Source: Clostridia bacterium
GTDB taxonomy: Bacteria > Bacillota > Clostridia > Oscillospirales > CAG-272
DNA: 34,239 nucleotides
Direction of reading: 5' to 3'
Assembly (NCBI GenBank): GCA_028720145.1
Contig: JAQYLJ010000015.1
Coordinates: 1-34,239 of the forward strand
Positions within the stretch are counted from its first letter, which is position 1; every line of letters starts with the position of its first letter. Position numbers and translations under genes: made by a program. Below the pieces are notes generated by a model, which was given only the letters and a program-made list of their open reading frames with translations, did not search any database and had not been told where the DNA came from. Shown piece after piece: positions 8,587 to 18,208 of the stretch.

Positions 8587-9564
8587 ATGGCAACAACCAT
8601 ATCCGATGTCGCGAAACACGCAGGTGTCGGCGTCGGCACCGTCTCTCGGGTCATCAATGACGACAAGGGCGTCAACGAGGAGACCCGCGAGCGGGTGAAA
8701 CGCGCGATTGCGGAACTCGGCTACCGTCCGAACCGCATGGCGTCCCGCCTGCGGCGAAACGAGAACAAGCTGATCGCCCTGATGGTGCCTGTCATCGATC
8801 ATCCGTTCTTTGCGAAACTCGCGTATTACATTGAAGACGAAGCAGACCGATTCGGCTATTCGCTCTTACTGGTTTCCTCACAGCAGAGAGCTTGGAAAGA
8901 GAAGAACATTCTCGAATGCATTAAGCATCGGGAGGTCGACGGTGCGGTGTTCGTCACCCACTACGACCATGACGAAGAGGATCTCCGCGCCTGTCCCATC
9001 GTCTCTCTCGACCGACACTTCGGCGCCGATGTCCCCTATGTCACCTCGGATAACTACGATTCCACCTATCGCGCCATCGAGTATCTCATCGAGCACGGCT
9101 GCCGGCGGATCGGCTATATCGGCTCGAAACCGATCGTGGCATCCGAGGTGATGGAGAGGGAACGCGCCTATCGCGATGCCGTCGCACGGTACGGTCTCGA
9201 CCCCTGTATCGTCAATGCGTGTATTCCGCACGGCGACGAGTGGCGGGTGGTCTCCGACTTCTTCCGCGACTATCCCGCCCTCGACGGGGTGTTCGCCTCG
9301 GGGTATTCCATGGCGCAGGCGGCGTATCTGCGGGCGGAGGAACTCGGCATCGACATTCCCGGGCAGTTGCAGCTCATTGCCTATGACGGCTCGTTCGGAC
9401 AATGGGATTTTCAGAAGAAACGCGGGGTCACCTGCGTGGAACAACCCATCGAAGAGATGGCGCGAGAACTCGTCCGTCTCCTGATTGCCAAAATCCGCGG
9501 CGAGACGCTCGAAACACGCCATGTGTTCCCCGCGCGTTTCCTCGTCGGCGAGACCACGCGATAA
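8587..9564 (+). CDS. LacI family transcriptional regulator
   Basis: A 325-aa repressor-type protein. The helix-turn-helix TTISDVAKHAGVGVGTVSRVIN starts at residue 2 and is followed by the hinge (NRMASRLR) and a periplasmic-binding-like sugar sensor domain. The ribosome binding site GAGGTGAT overlaps the stop of the GH32 gene, so expression is coupled to it. Its position inside the operon and the two related palindromes at 1046 and 4849 suggest that it controls this locus in response to sucrose, fructose or an oligofructoside. The effector is inferred, not seen. Confidence 0.93.
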   Translation: MATTISDVAKHAGVGVGTVSRVINDDKGVNEETRERVKRAIAELGYRPNRMASRLRRNENKLIALMVPVIDHPFFAKLAYYIEDEADRFGYSLLLVSSQQRAWKEKNILECIKHREVDGAVFVTHYDHDEEDLRACPIVSLDRHFGADVPYVTSDNYDSTYRAIEYLIEHGCRRIGYIGSKPIVASEVMERERAYRDAVARYGLDPCIVNACIPHGDEWRVVSDFFRDYPALDGVFASGYSMAQAAYLRAEELGIDIPGQLQLIAYDGSFGQWDFQKKRGVTCVEQPIEEMARELVRLLIAKIRGETLETRHVFPARFLVGETTR

Positions 9565-9626
9565 CCGCTTGATACTTTTTTCAAAACCTGCAAATCAAAG
9601 AACCAACAGATAAAGGAGAAATCAAA

Positions 9627-10979
9627 ATGAAACGCATTCGGAACATACTCGTGGCGGCACTTCTGATTCTCGCCATGATCTTCGCTTTTGCCTCTTGCGG
9701 CACCGACGGTACCGGCGATGGCGACGGTGACGGCGATACGGTCGAGCCGGAAGTCGACGAACAGGGCAATACCGTCGTGCGTGTGATGGTCCATGTGGAC
9801 GCGAAGTCCGCGGAGGGCATCGCCTACCAGAAGCGCATCGACGCGTTCAACCGTGCGTACGCGGACGAAAAGATTCGCGCCACCATTATCTACAAAGCAC
9901 GCACCAGCGGTGCCAGCTCCTATGAGACCGAGCTGAACACCATGCGGCTCGAGGGGACTCTCCCCGATATCATCACGTTCGACGCACCGAACTGCGCGAG
10001 TTACGCCTTCTCGGAACTTATCTACGACATTACCGATTTGGTGCCGACCGATGTGCAGAACGATTTCTACGCCATTTCTCTGAACACCTATAACGGACGC
10101 CTGTACGGACTCCCGATTCAGGAATCCAGCGCGGGATTCTTCTATAACAAGAAGATCTTCGCCGCCGCGGGAATCGATGTCTCGGCGTATTCGGTCGAGA
10201 ATCCTTGGACGTTCGCACAGTTTAAGGATGTCTGCGCCCGCCTGAAGAGCTATCTCGGGGACGGGAAAGCGGTGGATATGCGTCTCGACGCGACCAAGGA
10301 CGAGACCGCGACCTATCTGCTCTATCCGTTCATCTACGCCGCGGGCGGGGAATTTACCTCGGCGGACGGCTTTACCGCACAGGGCTATCTGAACTCCGAC
10401 GCATCGAAGAACGGGTTCCGTTTCCTGCGGGAGCTCGTCGACGCAAAGTATACTTCCAACACCATCAATCCGACCGATTTCTTTACCGGGAAAGTCGGTA
10501 TGTATCTCTCCTCGGGTTGGACCATTCCCGACCTCGATAACAAATATCCCGACACTTTTGCTTCGCGTGACGACTGGGGTCTGCTCCCCTATCCGAAAGA
10601 AGTCTCTGCCGCCAGCGCGACGGGGAGCTGGTCGTTCGGTCTGACCGATAACGGGAAGGCGGACAAGACCCCCGCTGTGAAACTGCTCCTTTGGCTGACC
10701 TCCGCGGAGAGCTCCAAAGCCATCACCGATACCACCGGGATGATCCCCGCCCGCAAGTCGGTCGAGACCAATTATGCGGTCGGCTCTCCCGAATACACCC
10801 TTTTGAAACAGTTGGAACTCAGCGGGCGTGCTCGCCCCGCCACCGTGGCGTATCCGAACTTCTCGACCGCGTTCAGCCAGATCATCTACAAGATCTCCAT
10901 CGGCTCGGTGGATGATTTCATGGCGACGATTGACACTCAGACCGCTACCCTGCAAAGGGAAATGAACAGCAAAAAGTAA
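9627..10979 (+). CDS. Extracellular solute-binding lipoprotein of sugar ABC transporter (family 1)
   Basis: A 450-aa substrate receptor. It has a basic N-terminus and hydrophobic stretch ending in the lipobox FASC, with the lipidated Cys at 24, then a flexible Gly/Asp linker and the two-lobed family 1 solute-binding fold. The ribosome binding site AAAGGAG is strong. The two permease genes follow, so it should capture fructo-oligosaccharides or sucrose at the membrane outer face. Ligand identity is inferred from the GH32 neighbours. Confidence 0.93.
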   Translation: MKRIRNILVAALLILAMIFAFASCGTDGTGDGDGDGDTVEPEVDEQGNTVVRVMVHVDAKSAEGIAYQKRIDAFNRAYADEKIRATIIYKARTSGASSYETELNTMRLEGTLPDIITFDAPNCASYAFSELIYDITDLVPTDVQNDFYAISLNTYNGRLYGLPIQESSAGFFYNKKIFAAAGIDVSAYSVENPWTFAQFKDVCARLKSYLGDGKAVDMRLDATKDETATYLLYPFIYAAGGEFTSADGFTAQGYLNSDASKNGFRFLRELVDAKYTSNTINPTDFFTGKVGMYLSSGWTIPDLDNKYPDTFASRDDWGLLPYPKEVSAASATGSWSFGLTDNGKADKTPAVKLLLWLTSAESSKAITDTTGMIPARKSVETNYAVGSPEYTLLKQLELSGRARPATVAYPNFSTAFSQIIYKISIGSVDDFMATIDTQTATLQREMNSKK

Positions 10980-10983
10980 TCTG

Positions 10984-11015
10984 CCGACAACCCCCGCATC
11001 CCGCGGGGAAGTCGG
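10984..11015 (+). other. GC-rich hairpin between binding protein and permease genes
   Basis: An inner stem CCCCGC/GCGGGG (10992-10997 and 11003-11008) and an outer stem CCGAC/GTCGG (10984-10988 and 11011-11015) form just after the solute-binding gene. There is no T-run. Such structures commonly protect the upstream message and raise binding-protein levels relative to permeases. That role is inferred here. Confidence 0.6.
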
Positions 11016-11081
11016 GAACCGCCGCCCGCCGCTTTTCGTCGGGTAGGCGCAGTCAAACGCAAATGTGAAGCAGGAGTCGCT

Positions 11082-12113
11082 ATGATACAACCAACCTATC
11101 TCCTTGCCGCCAAAAGCAGCAACGGAAGCGCACAAATGATTCGTTCCACCCTCATCATCGCCCTTGTGTTCGTCGCGGCGTTCCTTGTTCTGTTCGCCGT
11201 GGACCTCTGGCGTAAGCGGGGGAAGAGAGACGGATACCGTCTGCGCTCGTCCGTCACGGCATATCTCATGCTGCTGCCCGCCGTGGTGCTGGCGTTCATC
11301 TTCATCATGCTCCCCATCCTCTATTCTCTCGGGTACGCTTTCACGAACTTCAACCTCATGCGCCCCGAGAAGACCATGAACGACTTCGTGGGTCTTGCGA
11401 ACTTTCAGCGCGCGTTTGAGGAGATTCGGGACCGGGGGACGCTGTACCACGCCATTATCAATACGCTGAAATTCGTTGTCGGCGTGGTGCCCTTGCAGAT
11501 CGGGCTCGCGCTCGGACTCGCCATCTTCGTCAACCGCCCGAAACCCGGGGTCAAGATTTTTAAGGTCTGCTTTTTCGCCCCCGTGGTCATTTCGCTGAGT
11601 GTCACCTCGTACCTGTGGCTCTCCATCCTCTCTCCCTCCGAGACGGGACTGCTCAACTCTCTCATCGGGATTTTCGGAGCCGAGCCGCACGACTGGCTGC
11701 GCGACCCGAAGACCGCCATGCTGTGGATCGTCATTCTCAGCGCATGGCAGGGATGCGGATACCAGATGCTGATTTTCCTCTCGGGGCTTACGAACATTCG
11801 CTCCGACCTCTACGAGGCGGCGTCTCTCGACGGGGCGGGCGCGTGGCAGAAGTTTTTGCACATCACCTGCCCGGGTCTGCGTTCCACCTTCGTCTTCGTT
11901 TTGGTCACGGTCTTTATCGGCGCGTGCCGCGTGATGATACAGCCCATGCTCATGACGGGGTATCAGGAACATACCGTCACCCTGAGTTACTTTATGTATT
12001 ATACCGGTTACCGCGACTATTCGGTCGGGTATTCCTCCGCCGTGGCACTTTTGATGACCATTATCATCGGGATCATCACATTCGTCCAACGCCGTGTGTT
12101 AAAGGAGAAATAA
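11082..12113 (+). CDS. Sugar ABC transporter permease (MalF-type)
   Basis: A 343-aa integral membrane subunit. It has an N-terminal hydrophobic helix, a basic loop, then a standard six-helix permease core. The cytoplasmic coupling motif EAASLDGAGAWQKF begins at about residue 245 and contacts the ATPase. The ATG at 11082 is supported by CAGGAG 5 nt upstream. An internal ATG 54 nt later lacks this support. The next permease begins 1 nt after its stop. The first 18 residues before the first helix look unconserved. Confidence 0.92.
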   Translation: MIQPTYLLAAKSSNGSAQMIRSTLIIALVFVAAFLVLFAVDLWRKRGKRDGYRLRSSVTAYLMLLPAVVLAFIFIMLPILYSLGYAFTNFNLMRPEKTMNDFVGLANFQRAFEEIRDRGTLYHAIINTLKFVVGVVPLQIGLALGLAIFVNRPKPGVKIFKVCFFAPVVISLSVTSYLWLSILSPSETGLLNSLIGIFGAEPHDWLRDPKTAMLWIVILSAWQGCGYQMLIFLSGLTNIRSDLYEAASLDGAGAWQKFLHITCPGLRSTFVFVLVTVFIGACRVMIQPMLMTGYQEHTVTLSYFMYYTGYRDYSVGYSSAVALLMTIIIGIITFVQRRVLKEK

Positions 12114-12114
12114 G

Positions 12115-13044
12115 ATGGAACAGACAGCCAAACACATGGGCGCGACTCTGCCGCCCCTCCTTCATACCAAACCCCCGAAAAGGGTGATCGTCGGAAACAT
12201 TGTGTACTATGTTTGCGGGATTCTCTTGTCGATTCTGTTCTTATTCCCGCTCGTCTATATGCTCGCCACCTCGACCAAGAGCGAGTCGGTCTTTGCCGCC
12301 GACGCGGGGACGCTGCGTATGTTTCTGCCGGATTTCGCCCACCTCGGCACCATGTTCGAGAATTACAAGACGGTTCTGACCGAGTACGACATCTGGAAAT
12401 ACGCCCTGAACAGCCTTGTGTACGCGGGCATCGTCATCGTCCTCAATATTATCGTCAACGGACTCGCGGGTTATGTCATGGCAAAGATGAATTTCCCGGG
12501 GAAACGGCTCTTCTCGTTTCTCATCATCTTCCTCATCGTGGTGCCGGTCGAGACCTCGATTATCCCCTTGTACCTGATTGTCAAGACCATGCTCGGACTC
12601 AAGGGTTCGCTCTCGATTCTCGGCGTGATTTTCCCCGCCACCATCAGCGTGTTCAACATTTTCCTCTTCATGCAGTTCTTTGAGGGGATCCCCAAAGAGT
12701 TTGAGGAGGCGGCGCGCATGGACGGCGCGAACACCATGGACATCTTCTTCCGCATCATTCTTCCGCTCTCGAAGCCCATCGTCGCGACCGTCGCGGTGTT
12801 CTGCTTCATCGGGGTGTGGAACGACTATGTATGGCCAGCGATGATCCTGCCCGTGACCGAGCCGGGAGAGTGGCCTCTCCTGCCGATTCAGGCGGCGCTC
12901 ACCACCATTCAGAGCATCGAGATGATTACCACGGGCGAGGTCATGGCATCGCTTGTCGTCACCAGCATTCCCATCTTCATTATCTATGTTGTCGCACAGA
13001 AATATATCGTGCAGGGCTTCGGTTCTGCCGGTCTGAAAATGTGA
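12115..13044 (+). CDS. Sugar ABC transporter permease (MalG-type)
   Basis: A 309-aa second permease subunit with about six membrane helices. The coupling motif EAARMDGANTMDIFFRIILP and the C-terminal ending AQKYIVQGFGSAGLKM are typical of MalG-type proteins. Its ribosome binding site AAAGGAG lies in the end of the preceding gene, so the two permeases are translated together. With the gene at 11082 it forms the membrane channel of the importer. Confidence 0.94.
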   Translation: MEQTAKHMGATLPPLLHTKPPKRVIVGNIVYYVCGILLSILFLFPLVYMLATSTKSESVFAADAGTLRMFLPDFAHLGTMFENYKTVLTEYDIWKYALNSLVYAGIVIVLNIIVNGLAGYVMAKMNFPGKRLFSFLIIFLIVVPVETSIIPLYLIVKTMLGLKGSLSILGVIFPATISVFNIFLFMQFFEGIPKEFEEAARMDGANTMDIFFRIILPLSKPIVATVAVFCFIGVWNDYVWPAMILPVTEPGEWPLLPIQAALTTIQSIEMITTGEVMASLVVTSIPIFIIYVVAQKYIVQGFGSAGLKM

Positions 13045-13052
13045 GGTCACTG

Positions 13053-15611
13053 ATGAAACACATTCGCGTATTTGCCGCCGTTTTGGCACTGCTTATGGCG
13101 CTCTCTTTCTGCCTGACTTCCTGCGGGGAGAACACAGACACAACAGAGCCGACCGAGAAACCCGGTGATGATACCGCAGTCCAAACGCCGACAGAAACCC
13201 CCATCCTCCACTACGGTTTCGATGAGACCGGTGCGTCGAGCACCACGGTCGAGACCGTCAGCGGGACCGACACGAAAATCTACTATGTGTTCAACGAGGA
13301 AAACGCCGACAACCTGTTTAAGGAGCCGTCCGAAGCGCTCCGCAAAGCGGGCGTGAAAGGCAACGCTCTTTACATGGACGGGTTTTCCACCTATCTGCGG
13401 AACTCCGACTTGAATGTCCCCACCAAGGCATTTACCCTCTCGGCGTGGGTCGCGCCGCGCGTGTTCGAGAACCTCGCGTACTACTCGGGTTCCTCTGCCG
13501 CCGCGGGTCAGCCCCGCCTGACCTCGGTCATCGACTGGGGCGATATCGAGGCGGGTGAAGGCGTTCTCATGGGCTACGGCAGACTCGGGCTCTGGGGCGT
13601 GCAGCTCGCCCTGCGGAATCGGGACACCTACGAGGAATTTGTCGTCTCCTATTACGACCCGCTGAATGCGTTACCGCTCTATGAGTGGTCGCATATCGCC
13701 GTCAGCTTCGACGGCGATACGGGGTATATCGCGCTCGCCTATAACGGGCAGATCGCCTATGAAGCCATCATCCCCGAACTGGTGGGCACCTCGGTCATTC
13801 CGTCGGGAGAACCCCTGTATATCGGACGCTATACCCCCTCGAACACCCAGACCGAATTTGCGGTGAATCGACAGATGATAGCGGGACTGCTCGACGAGGT
13901 GAGCATCTATCGCTCGTCTCTCTCCCCCGCCGCTCTTGCCGGCGTGTATCGGGAATGTGCGGTGAACGGCGTACACCCTACGCTGGATTTCAGCGAGATT
14001 GCGCTGGATTCCTCGGTCTATGAGGGGGACCGTTACCGCCCGCAGTACCATGCGATTCCTCCCGCCACCTGGATGAACGAACCGCATTCGCCCTTCTATT
14101 ACAACGGAAAATACCATGTCATGTATCAGCACAATCCCGCGGGACCCTACTGGTCGCAGATTCGCTGGGGACATCTCGTCAGCGATGATATGGTACATTG
14201 GAAAGCGGTCAAGGACGCGGTCGTCCCCACGGCGGGCATCTGCCCCGAGGGTGTTTGGACGGGCGGTGCCTGTATCGGACCCGACGGCACACCTTGGCTC
14301 GCCATCACCGCGGGTACGACTCAGACCTCGTGGAGCGGGCAGAATATCGCTTTCGCCCATGCGAAGGACCCGACCGACCCCTACTTAACCGAATGGGTAG
14401 TCGAGGAGACGGTCGTCATCGCACAGCCCTCGGACGACTCGCAGGGAGAGCGGGATCAGTTCCGCGACCCGTTCGTCTGGCGGGACGGTGACACCTACTA
14501 TCTGATGGTCTCCACTTCGGTGCCCGGCAGAGGCGGCTCCGCCTGTATCTACACCTCCGCAAATATGCACGAGTGGGAATACCGCGGCTACCTCTATGAA
14601 TGTGATTTTGCCGCATATCCCGAACAGGGCGCGCACTGGGAGTGCGTGGTCATGCTCCCGATTTCCACAAAGGACGGGAAAACCACGAAATACATCCTGT
14701 TCGACTGCCCGCAGTACACGGTGGACGGCTATGTCGTCGATTGCTACTACTGGATAGGCACGTTCGATAAAGAAAACTGCCGCTTCATCGCGGACAACGA
14801 CAAGCCGCAACTCTTCGACCTCGGGCGCGGTGTCTACACCGGGCAGAACGGCTATTGCTACCTGACCGAAGAGGACATCGCGGCAGGGAAAACCGCTTAT
14901 GAGGCGGGACGCACCATTCTCTACGCCATCGCGCAGGGCAAGGACGCGGGCACCGCACAGAATATCAGCGCGGGTTGGGCGCACAACTTCGCGACGGTAC
15001 TGGAACTGCATCTCTCGGACGACGGGACGCAGGTCATTCGGGAACCGATAAGCGAACTTGAAAGCCTCGAGCGCGAGGTGCTCTACGACTATTCCGGCGA
15101 GGGCATCACCGCCGATACGCTGAACGCGGGGATTTCCGAGGTGCGCGGCGATATGCTCCGCATCGATGCGACCTTCACGCTCTCGCCGACCGCCCCCGAG
15201 TATGCCGCGGGGATTCGTGTCAGATACAATCCCACGACCACCGCGCTCGGTACCGAGCATACCGACATCATCTTCGGCTCGTCGGGTGTCTATGTCAACC
15301 GAGACGAGACCACCATGCTCACCTATGTGGCGAATCAGCCCAGTTATACATGGGACAATACGGGGAGAGAATTTTCAGTCACCATTCTCCTCGACCGCTC
15401 CATGCTCGAAGTGTATGTGAACGGGGTCATGAGCTTCACCATGCGGGTCTATCCCAAATGGGGCGACTCGGATTTCCTCTCTGTCTTCGATCAGAACGCG
15501 GGGGTGACTTTCACCTCGTTCCGCGTGGTGAGAATGGGGAGTGCCTACCGTGACGAGGTCACGCCTCCCTACTACGGCAATGTCGGAAACCTCAAAGACC
15601 AAATCGACTGA
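13053..15611 (+). CDS. Lipoprotein GH32-family enzyme with LamG-like domain and NEP nucleophile motif
   Basis: The protein has 852 aa. The tracked start at 12816 is a shadow. The true ATG at 13053 follows GTGAGG, which overlaps the permease stop. Signal peptide with lipobox LTSC (Cys24), then a LamG/concanavalin-like domain (about 50-320), then a GH32 propeller and C-terminal beta-sandwich. The RDP motif (Asp472) and the HWEC acid/base motif (Glu530) are intact. The motif that normally reads WMNDPNG reads WMNEPHSP (340-347), with Glu343 in place of the nucleophile Asp. The DNA is unambiguous (TGG ATG AAC GAA CCG CAT TCG CCC). It could be an active variant subfamily, an enzyme with altered chemistry or linkage preference, or a binding protein. 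Its location is the outer face of the membrane. Confidence 0.88.
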   Translation: MKHIRVFAAVLALLMALSFCLTSCGENTDTTEPTEKPGDDTAVQTPTETPILHYGFDETGASSTTVETVSGTDTKIYYVFNEENADNLFKEPSEALRKAGVKGNALYMDGFSTYLRNSDLNVPTKAFTLSAWVAPRVFENLAYYSGSSAAAGQPRLTSVIDWGDIEAGEGVLMGYGRLGLWGVQLALRNRDTYEEFVVSYYDPLNALPLYEWSHIAVSFDGDTGYIALAYNGQIAYEAIIPELVGTSVIPSGEPLYIGRYTPSNTQTEFAVNRQMIAGLLDEVSIYRSSLSPAALAGVYRECAVNGVHPTLDFSEIALDSSVYEGDRYRPQYHAIPPATWMNEPHSPFYYNGKYHVMYQHNPAGPYWSQIRWGHLVSDDMVHWKAVKDAVVPTAGICPEGVWTGGACIGPDGTPWLAITAGTTQTSWSGQNIAFAHAKDPTDPYLTEWVVEETVVIAQPSDDSQGERDQFRDPFVWRDGDTYYLMVSTSVPGRGGSACIYTSANMHEWEYRGYLYECDFAAYPEQGAHWECVVMLPISTKDGKTTKYILFDCPQYTVDGYVVDCYYWIGTFDKENCRFIADNDKPQLFDLGRGVYTGQNGYCYLTEEDIAAGKTAYEAGRTILYAIAQGKDAGTAQNISAGWAHNFATVLELHLSDDGTQVIREPISELESLEREVLYDYSGEGITADTLNAGISEVRGDMLRIDATFTLSPTAPEYAAGIRVRYNPTTTALGTEHTDIIFGSSGVYVNRDETTMLTYVANQPSYTWDNTGREFSVTILLDRSMLEVYVNGVMSFTMRVYPKWGDSDFLSVFDQNAGVTFTSFRVVRMGSAYRDEVTPPYYGNVGNLKDQID

Positions 15612-15625
15612 AAGGAGACAGGGAC

Positions 15626-18193
15626 ATGATACAGAACCGAACACCGAGAAAACGCCTTGCCTCCGTTTTGGCACTCGTCCTCGCCGCCGCGATGCTTCTG
15701 ACGCTTGTCGGCTGCAGCAAGGACGGTGATACGCCTGTGCCCGACGATCCGACTCCCGCCGAGACCGCCGCCGCGGCTCCGCAGAACGGCGGATTCGAGA
15801 GCGCGGACCTCTCGGGCTGGACGGTCGAATGGGGTGACGCGTTCGACAACAGTTGCGTCTCCTCCGAGACCACATTCACCTTTGCCTCCGATGCACAACA
15901 TCAGCGTCTTTCCGTCGACCAGACCGGGAATTGGTATCTGACCGGTAAGGGCTTTGACGGGAAGTATTCGGGTGCCCGTACGGGTTCCATCCGCTCGACC
16001 GAGTTCGTGATGCCCTCCGACGGGGTCATCTCGTTCAAACTCGCGGGCGGCGCACTCACTATCGGCAAAGGGGAGAGTGCCCCCGATAAAGACCCGACGA
16101 AACTCTGCTACCTCGCGGTGTACCGCGCGTCGGACGACCGCATGATCGCGCGGCAGACCAACGACTATTTCTTTGAACATACAGAGGATTATGTCAATGC
16201 CGCCAAATATGCGTCGGGCGCATATTCGACCGATAACTTCAATCTGTATACCCTCTTGCTCAAAGAGTACGCGGGCGAGCGCGTGTATCTCCGCATCGTG
16301 GATAACGACGAGAGTTACTATTACGGCTATCTCGCCGTGGATGACATCCGTGTTGGGGCGAGCGCTCTGCCGCAGACCGAGGGTGCGGCGTTCACCAAGG
16401 TGCGTCTCCCGAGCGGGGAGGTGTCCGAAGTCTCGCCCTATGAAATCGTGAACGGCGGTTTTGAGACCGGCGACCTCACGGGCTGGACCATTGTCGAGGG
16501 CGAGGCGTTCTCGAACGACGGCGTCAATACCGAGAGCGTCTGGTGGAACGAAAATATCCCCTACCGCCGCGACGGGAACTTCCACTACGGATTCTACAAG
16601 CCCTCCGCTACGGGCGTGATGCGCTCGTCCGAGTTCATCCTCGGCGGAAGCGGCTACATCTCCTTCAAACTCGGCGGATGCGCGAACGGGGGCGAGACCT
16701 ATCTCCGTTTCCTGCTCAAAACCGAGAACGGAGAGGGAAAAGAAGTGGCGCGCTTCACAAACGCGAAGTACCGCAACTTCCAGTTCCCCTATGTGCAGAA
16801 CGGGATGCATCTGCTCAACATGGTGCAGTATTACGCGGACTTCTCGCAATACCTCGGCGAGACCATGTATATCGAGGTGGTCGACAGAAATCCCTCGTCC
16901 GACGACCTCGGGTGCCTGACCCTCGACAGCATCAAGACCTATTGGGAGGAAAAACCTGTCTGGTATACCTCCGAATCCTACGAACTCACCTTTGACGGTG
17001 ACATCATGCCGGAGAGCGAGTATCAGGTCGCGAACGGCGGATTTGAGACAGGCGACCTCACGGGATGGACGCTCTCGGGCGAGATCGGGGTGGTCAGCGA
17101 CGCATCGGGCTGGTGGGCGGAGAACCTGCCGTACAACAAGCGCGGTACCTACCTCTTCACCGGCATTGCCCATGAGGGCGGCACCGGCACCCTCACGAGC
17201 TCCGCCTTCACCGTCAGCCCGAACGGGTGGATCACCTATCTGCTCGGCGGCGGCGGGAACAGCGCGCTCTGCTATCTCTCGGTGGTGGATGCCGAGAGTG
17301 GGGAAGAACTCGCACGCTACGGGAACCGCTTCTTCCACGATGCGGGGATCGCGACCATCAATCGCGGGAGCAACCTCGCCAACATGATTCTCTACCGCGC
17401 CGACCTCTCCGCGTTCGCGGGACGCAGCGTGAAACTGGTCGTCACCGACCTCGCGACCTCCGGCTGGGGGCTTATCACCTGCGACAGTTTCCGCACCTAT
17501 TACGCAACTGAGGATTCGGTTCCCACCGACGCGCATCTCGCCGTCGACCTGCTCAACACGGGTGAAACAAATCCGTATCAGGTTGCAAACGGCGGATTCG
17601 AGAGCGGTACGCTCGACGGCTGGACGCTCACCGTCACGGGTGGTTCCGGGGACGGTCAGATCGGCGGCATCTCCTTCGCCGATTCGTGGTGGGCGGAATG
17701 CATCGATTACAACAAGGACGGCGACTTCTTCTTCAGCGGCTGGGAGGGGAGTGAATCCCGGACCGGCACCCTGACGAGTTCGACCTTCACCATTGGCGGC
17801 AGCGGTCTTATCACCTTCAAACTCGGCGGCGGGAAGAACACCGACCTCTGCCGCGTGGAGATCGTCGATACCGAGACCGGCGAGGTCCTCGCCGCGTATG
17901 GGAACACCCTCTTCTCGGACGCGAACTTCGATGCCTGCAAGGGCATCGGGACGACCGAGCACCCGGTCGACGCCGCGAGCAAGGGCGTGTATATGGCGAA
18001 CATGGTGCTCTACCGAGCGGACCTCTCCGACTACCTCGGTCGGACGGTCGTCATTCGTCTGGTGGATAACGCCACGGGCGACTGGGGGCTGCTCTTCGCC
18101 GACAGTTTCGTGACTTACTATGAAAACGCTTCCGATGTGCCGGAGGGCACGGTTTTGGCGGAAAATCTGAATGCAACAAGCACAGATGAATAA
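15626..18193 (+). CDS. Surface lipoprotein with four NGGFE-type carbohydrate-binding modules, no catalytic domain
   Basis: The protein has 855 aa. The lipobox LVGC (Cys30) is followed by a Pro/Asp/Ala linker. Four tandem modules of roughly 185-220 aa begin with NGGFE...GW at about residues 54, 276, 470 and 655. Each carries a TG-L-S-F core, an ISFKLGG-like strand, a YRADLS segment and ends in a D-F-TYY strand. This motif set resembles modules attached to GH32 fructanases of Firmicutes (I suspect the inulin-binding CBM38 type), though I cannot check this. No GH32 or other hydrolase motif is present. It is probably a cell-surface fructan-holding protein, functionally comparable to a SusD-like partner but unrelated in sequence. 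AAAGGAG precedes the ATG. Confidence 0.85.
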   Translation: MIQNRTPRKRLASVLALVLAAAMLLTLVGCSKDGDTPVPDDPTPAETAAAAPQNGGFESADLSGWTVEWGDAFDNSCVSSETTFTFASDAQHQRLSVDQTGNWYLTGKGFDGKYSGARTGSIRSTEFVMPSDGVISFKLAGGALTIGKGESAPDKDPTKLCYLAVYRASDDRMIARQTNDYFFEHTEDYVNAAKYASGAYSTDNFNLYTLLLKEYAGERVYLRIVDNDESYYYGYLAVDDIRVGASALPQTEGAAFTKVRLPSGEVSEVSPYEIVNGGFETGDLTGWTIVEGEAFSNDGVNTESVWWNENIPYRRDGNFHYGFYKPSATGVMRSSEFILGGSGYISFKLGGCANGGETYLRFLLKTENGEGKEVARFTNAKYRNFQFPYVQNGMHLLNMVQYYADFSQYLGETMYIEVVDRNPSSDDLGCLTLDSIKTYWEEKPVWYTSESYELTFDGDIMPESEYQVANGGFETGDLTGWTLSGEIGVVSDASGWWAENLPYNKRGTYLFTGIAHEGGTGTLTSSAFTVSPNGWITYLLGGGGNSALCYLSVVDAESGEELARYGNRFFHDAGIATINRGSNLANMILYRADLSAFAGRSVKLVVTDLATSGWGLITCDSFRTYYATEDSVPTDAHLAVDLLNTGETNPYQVANGGFESGTLDGWTLTVTGGSGDGQIGGISFADSWWAECIDYNKDGDFFFSGWEGSESRTGTLTSSTFTIGGSGLITFKLGGGKNTDLCRVEIVDTETGEVLAAYGNTLFSDANFDACKGIGTTEHPVDAASKGVYMANMVLYRADLSDYLGRTVVIRLVDNATGDWGLLFADSFVTYYENASDVPEGTVLAENLNATSTDE

Positions 18194-18208
18194 CGAAAGG
18201 AGAATAAG

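Noticed and set aside
9411-12089. 892-aa minus-strand ORF opposite lacI, the binding protein and the permease
   Set aside because: It spans three real genes with clear domains and has shadow composition with no recognisable fold.
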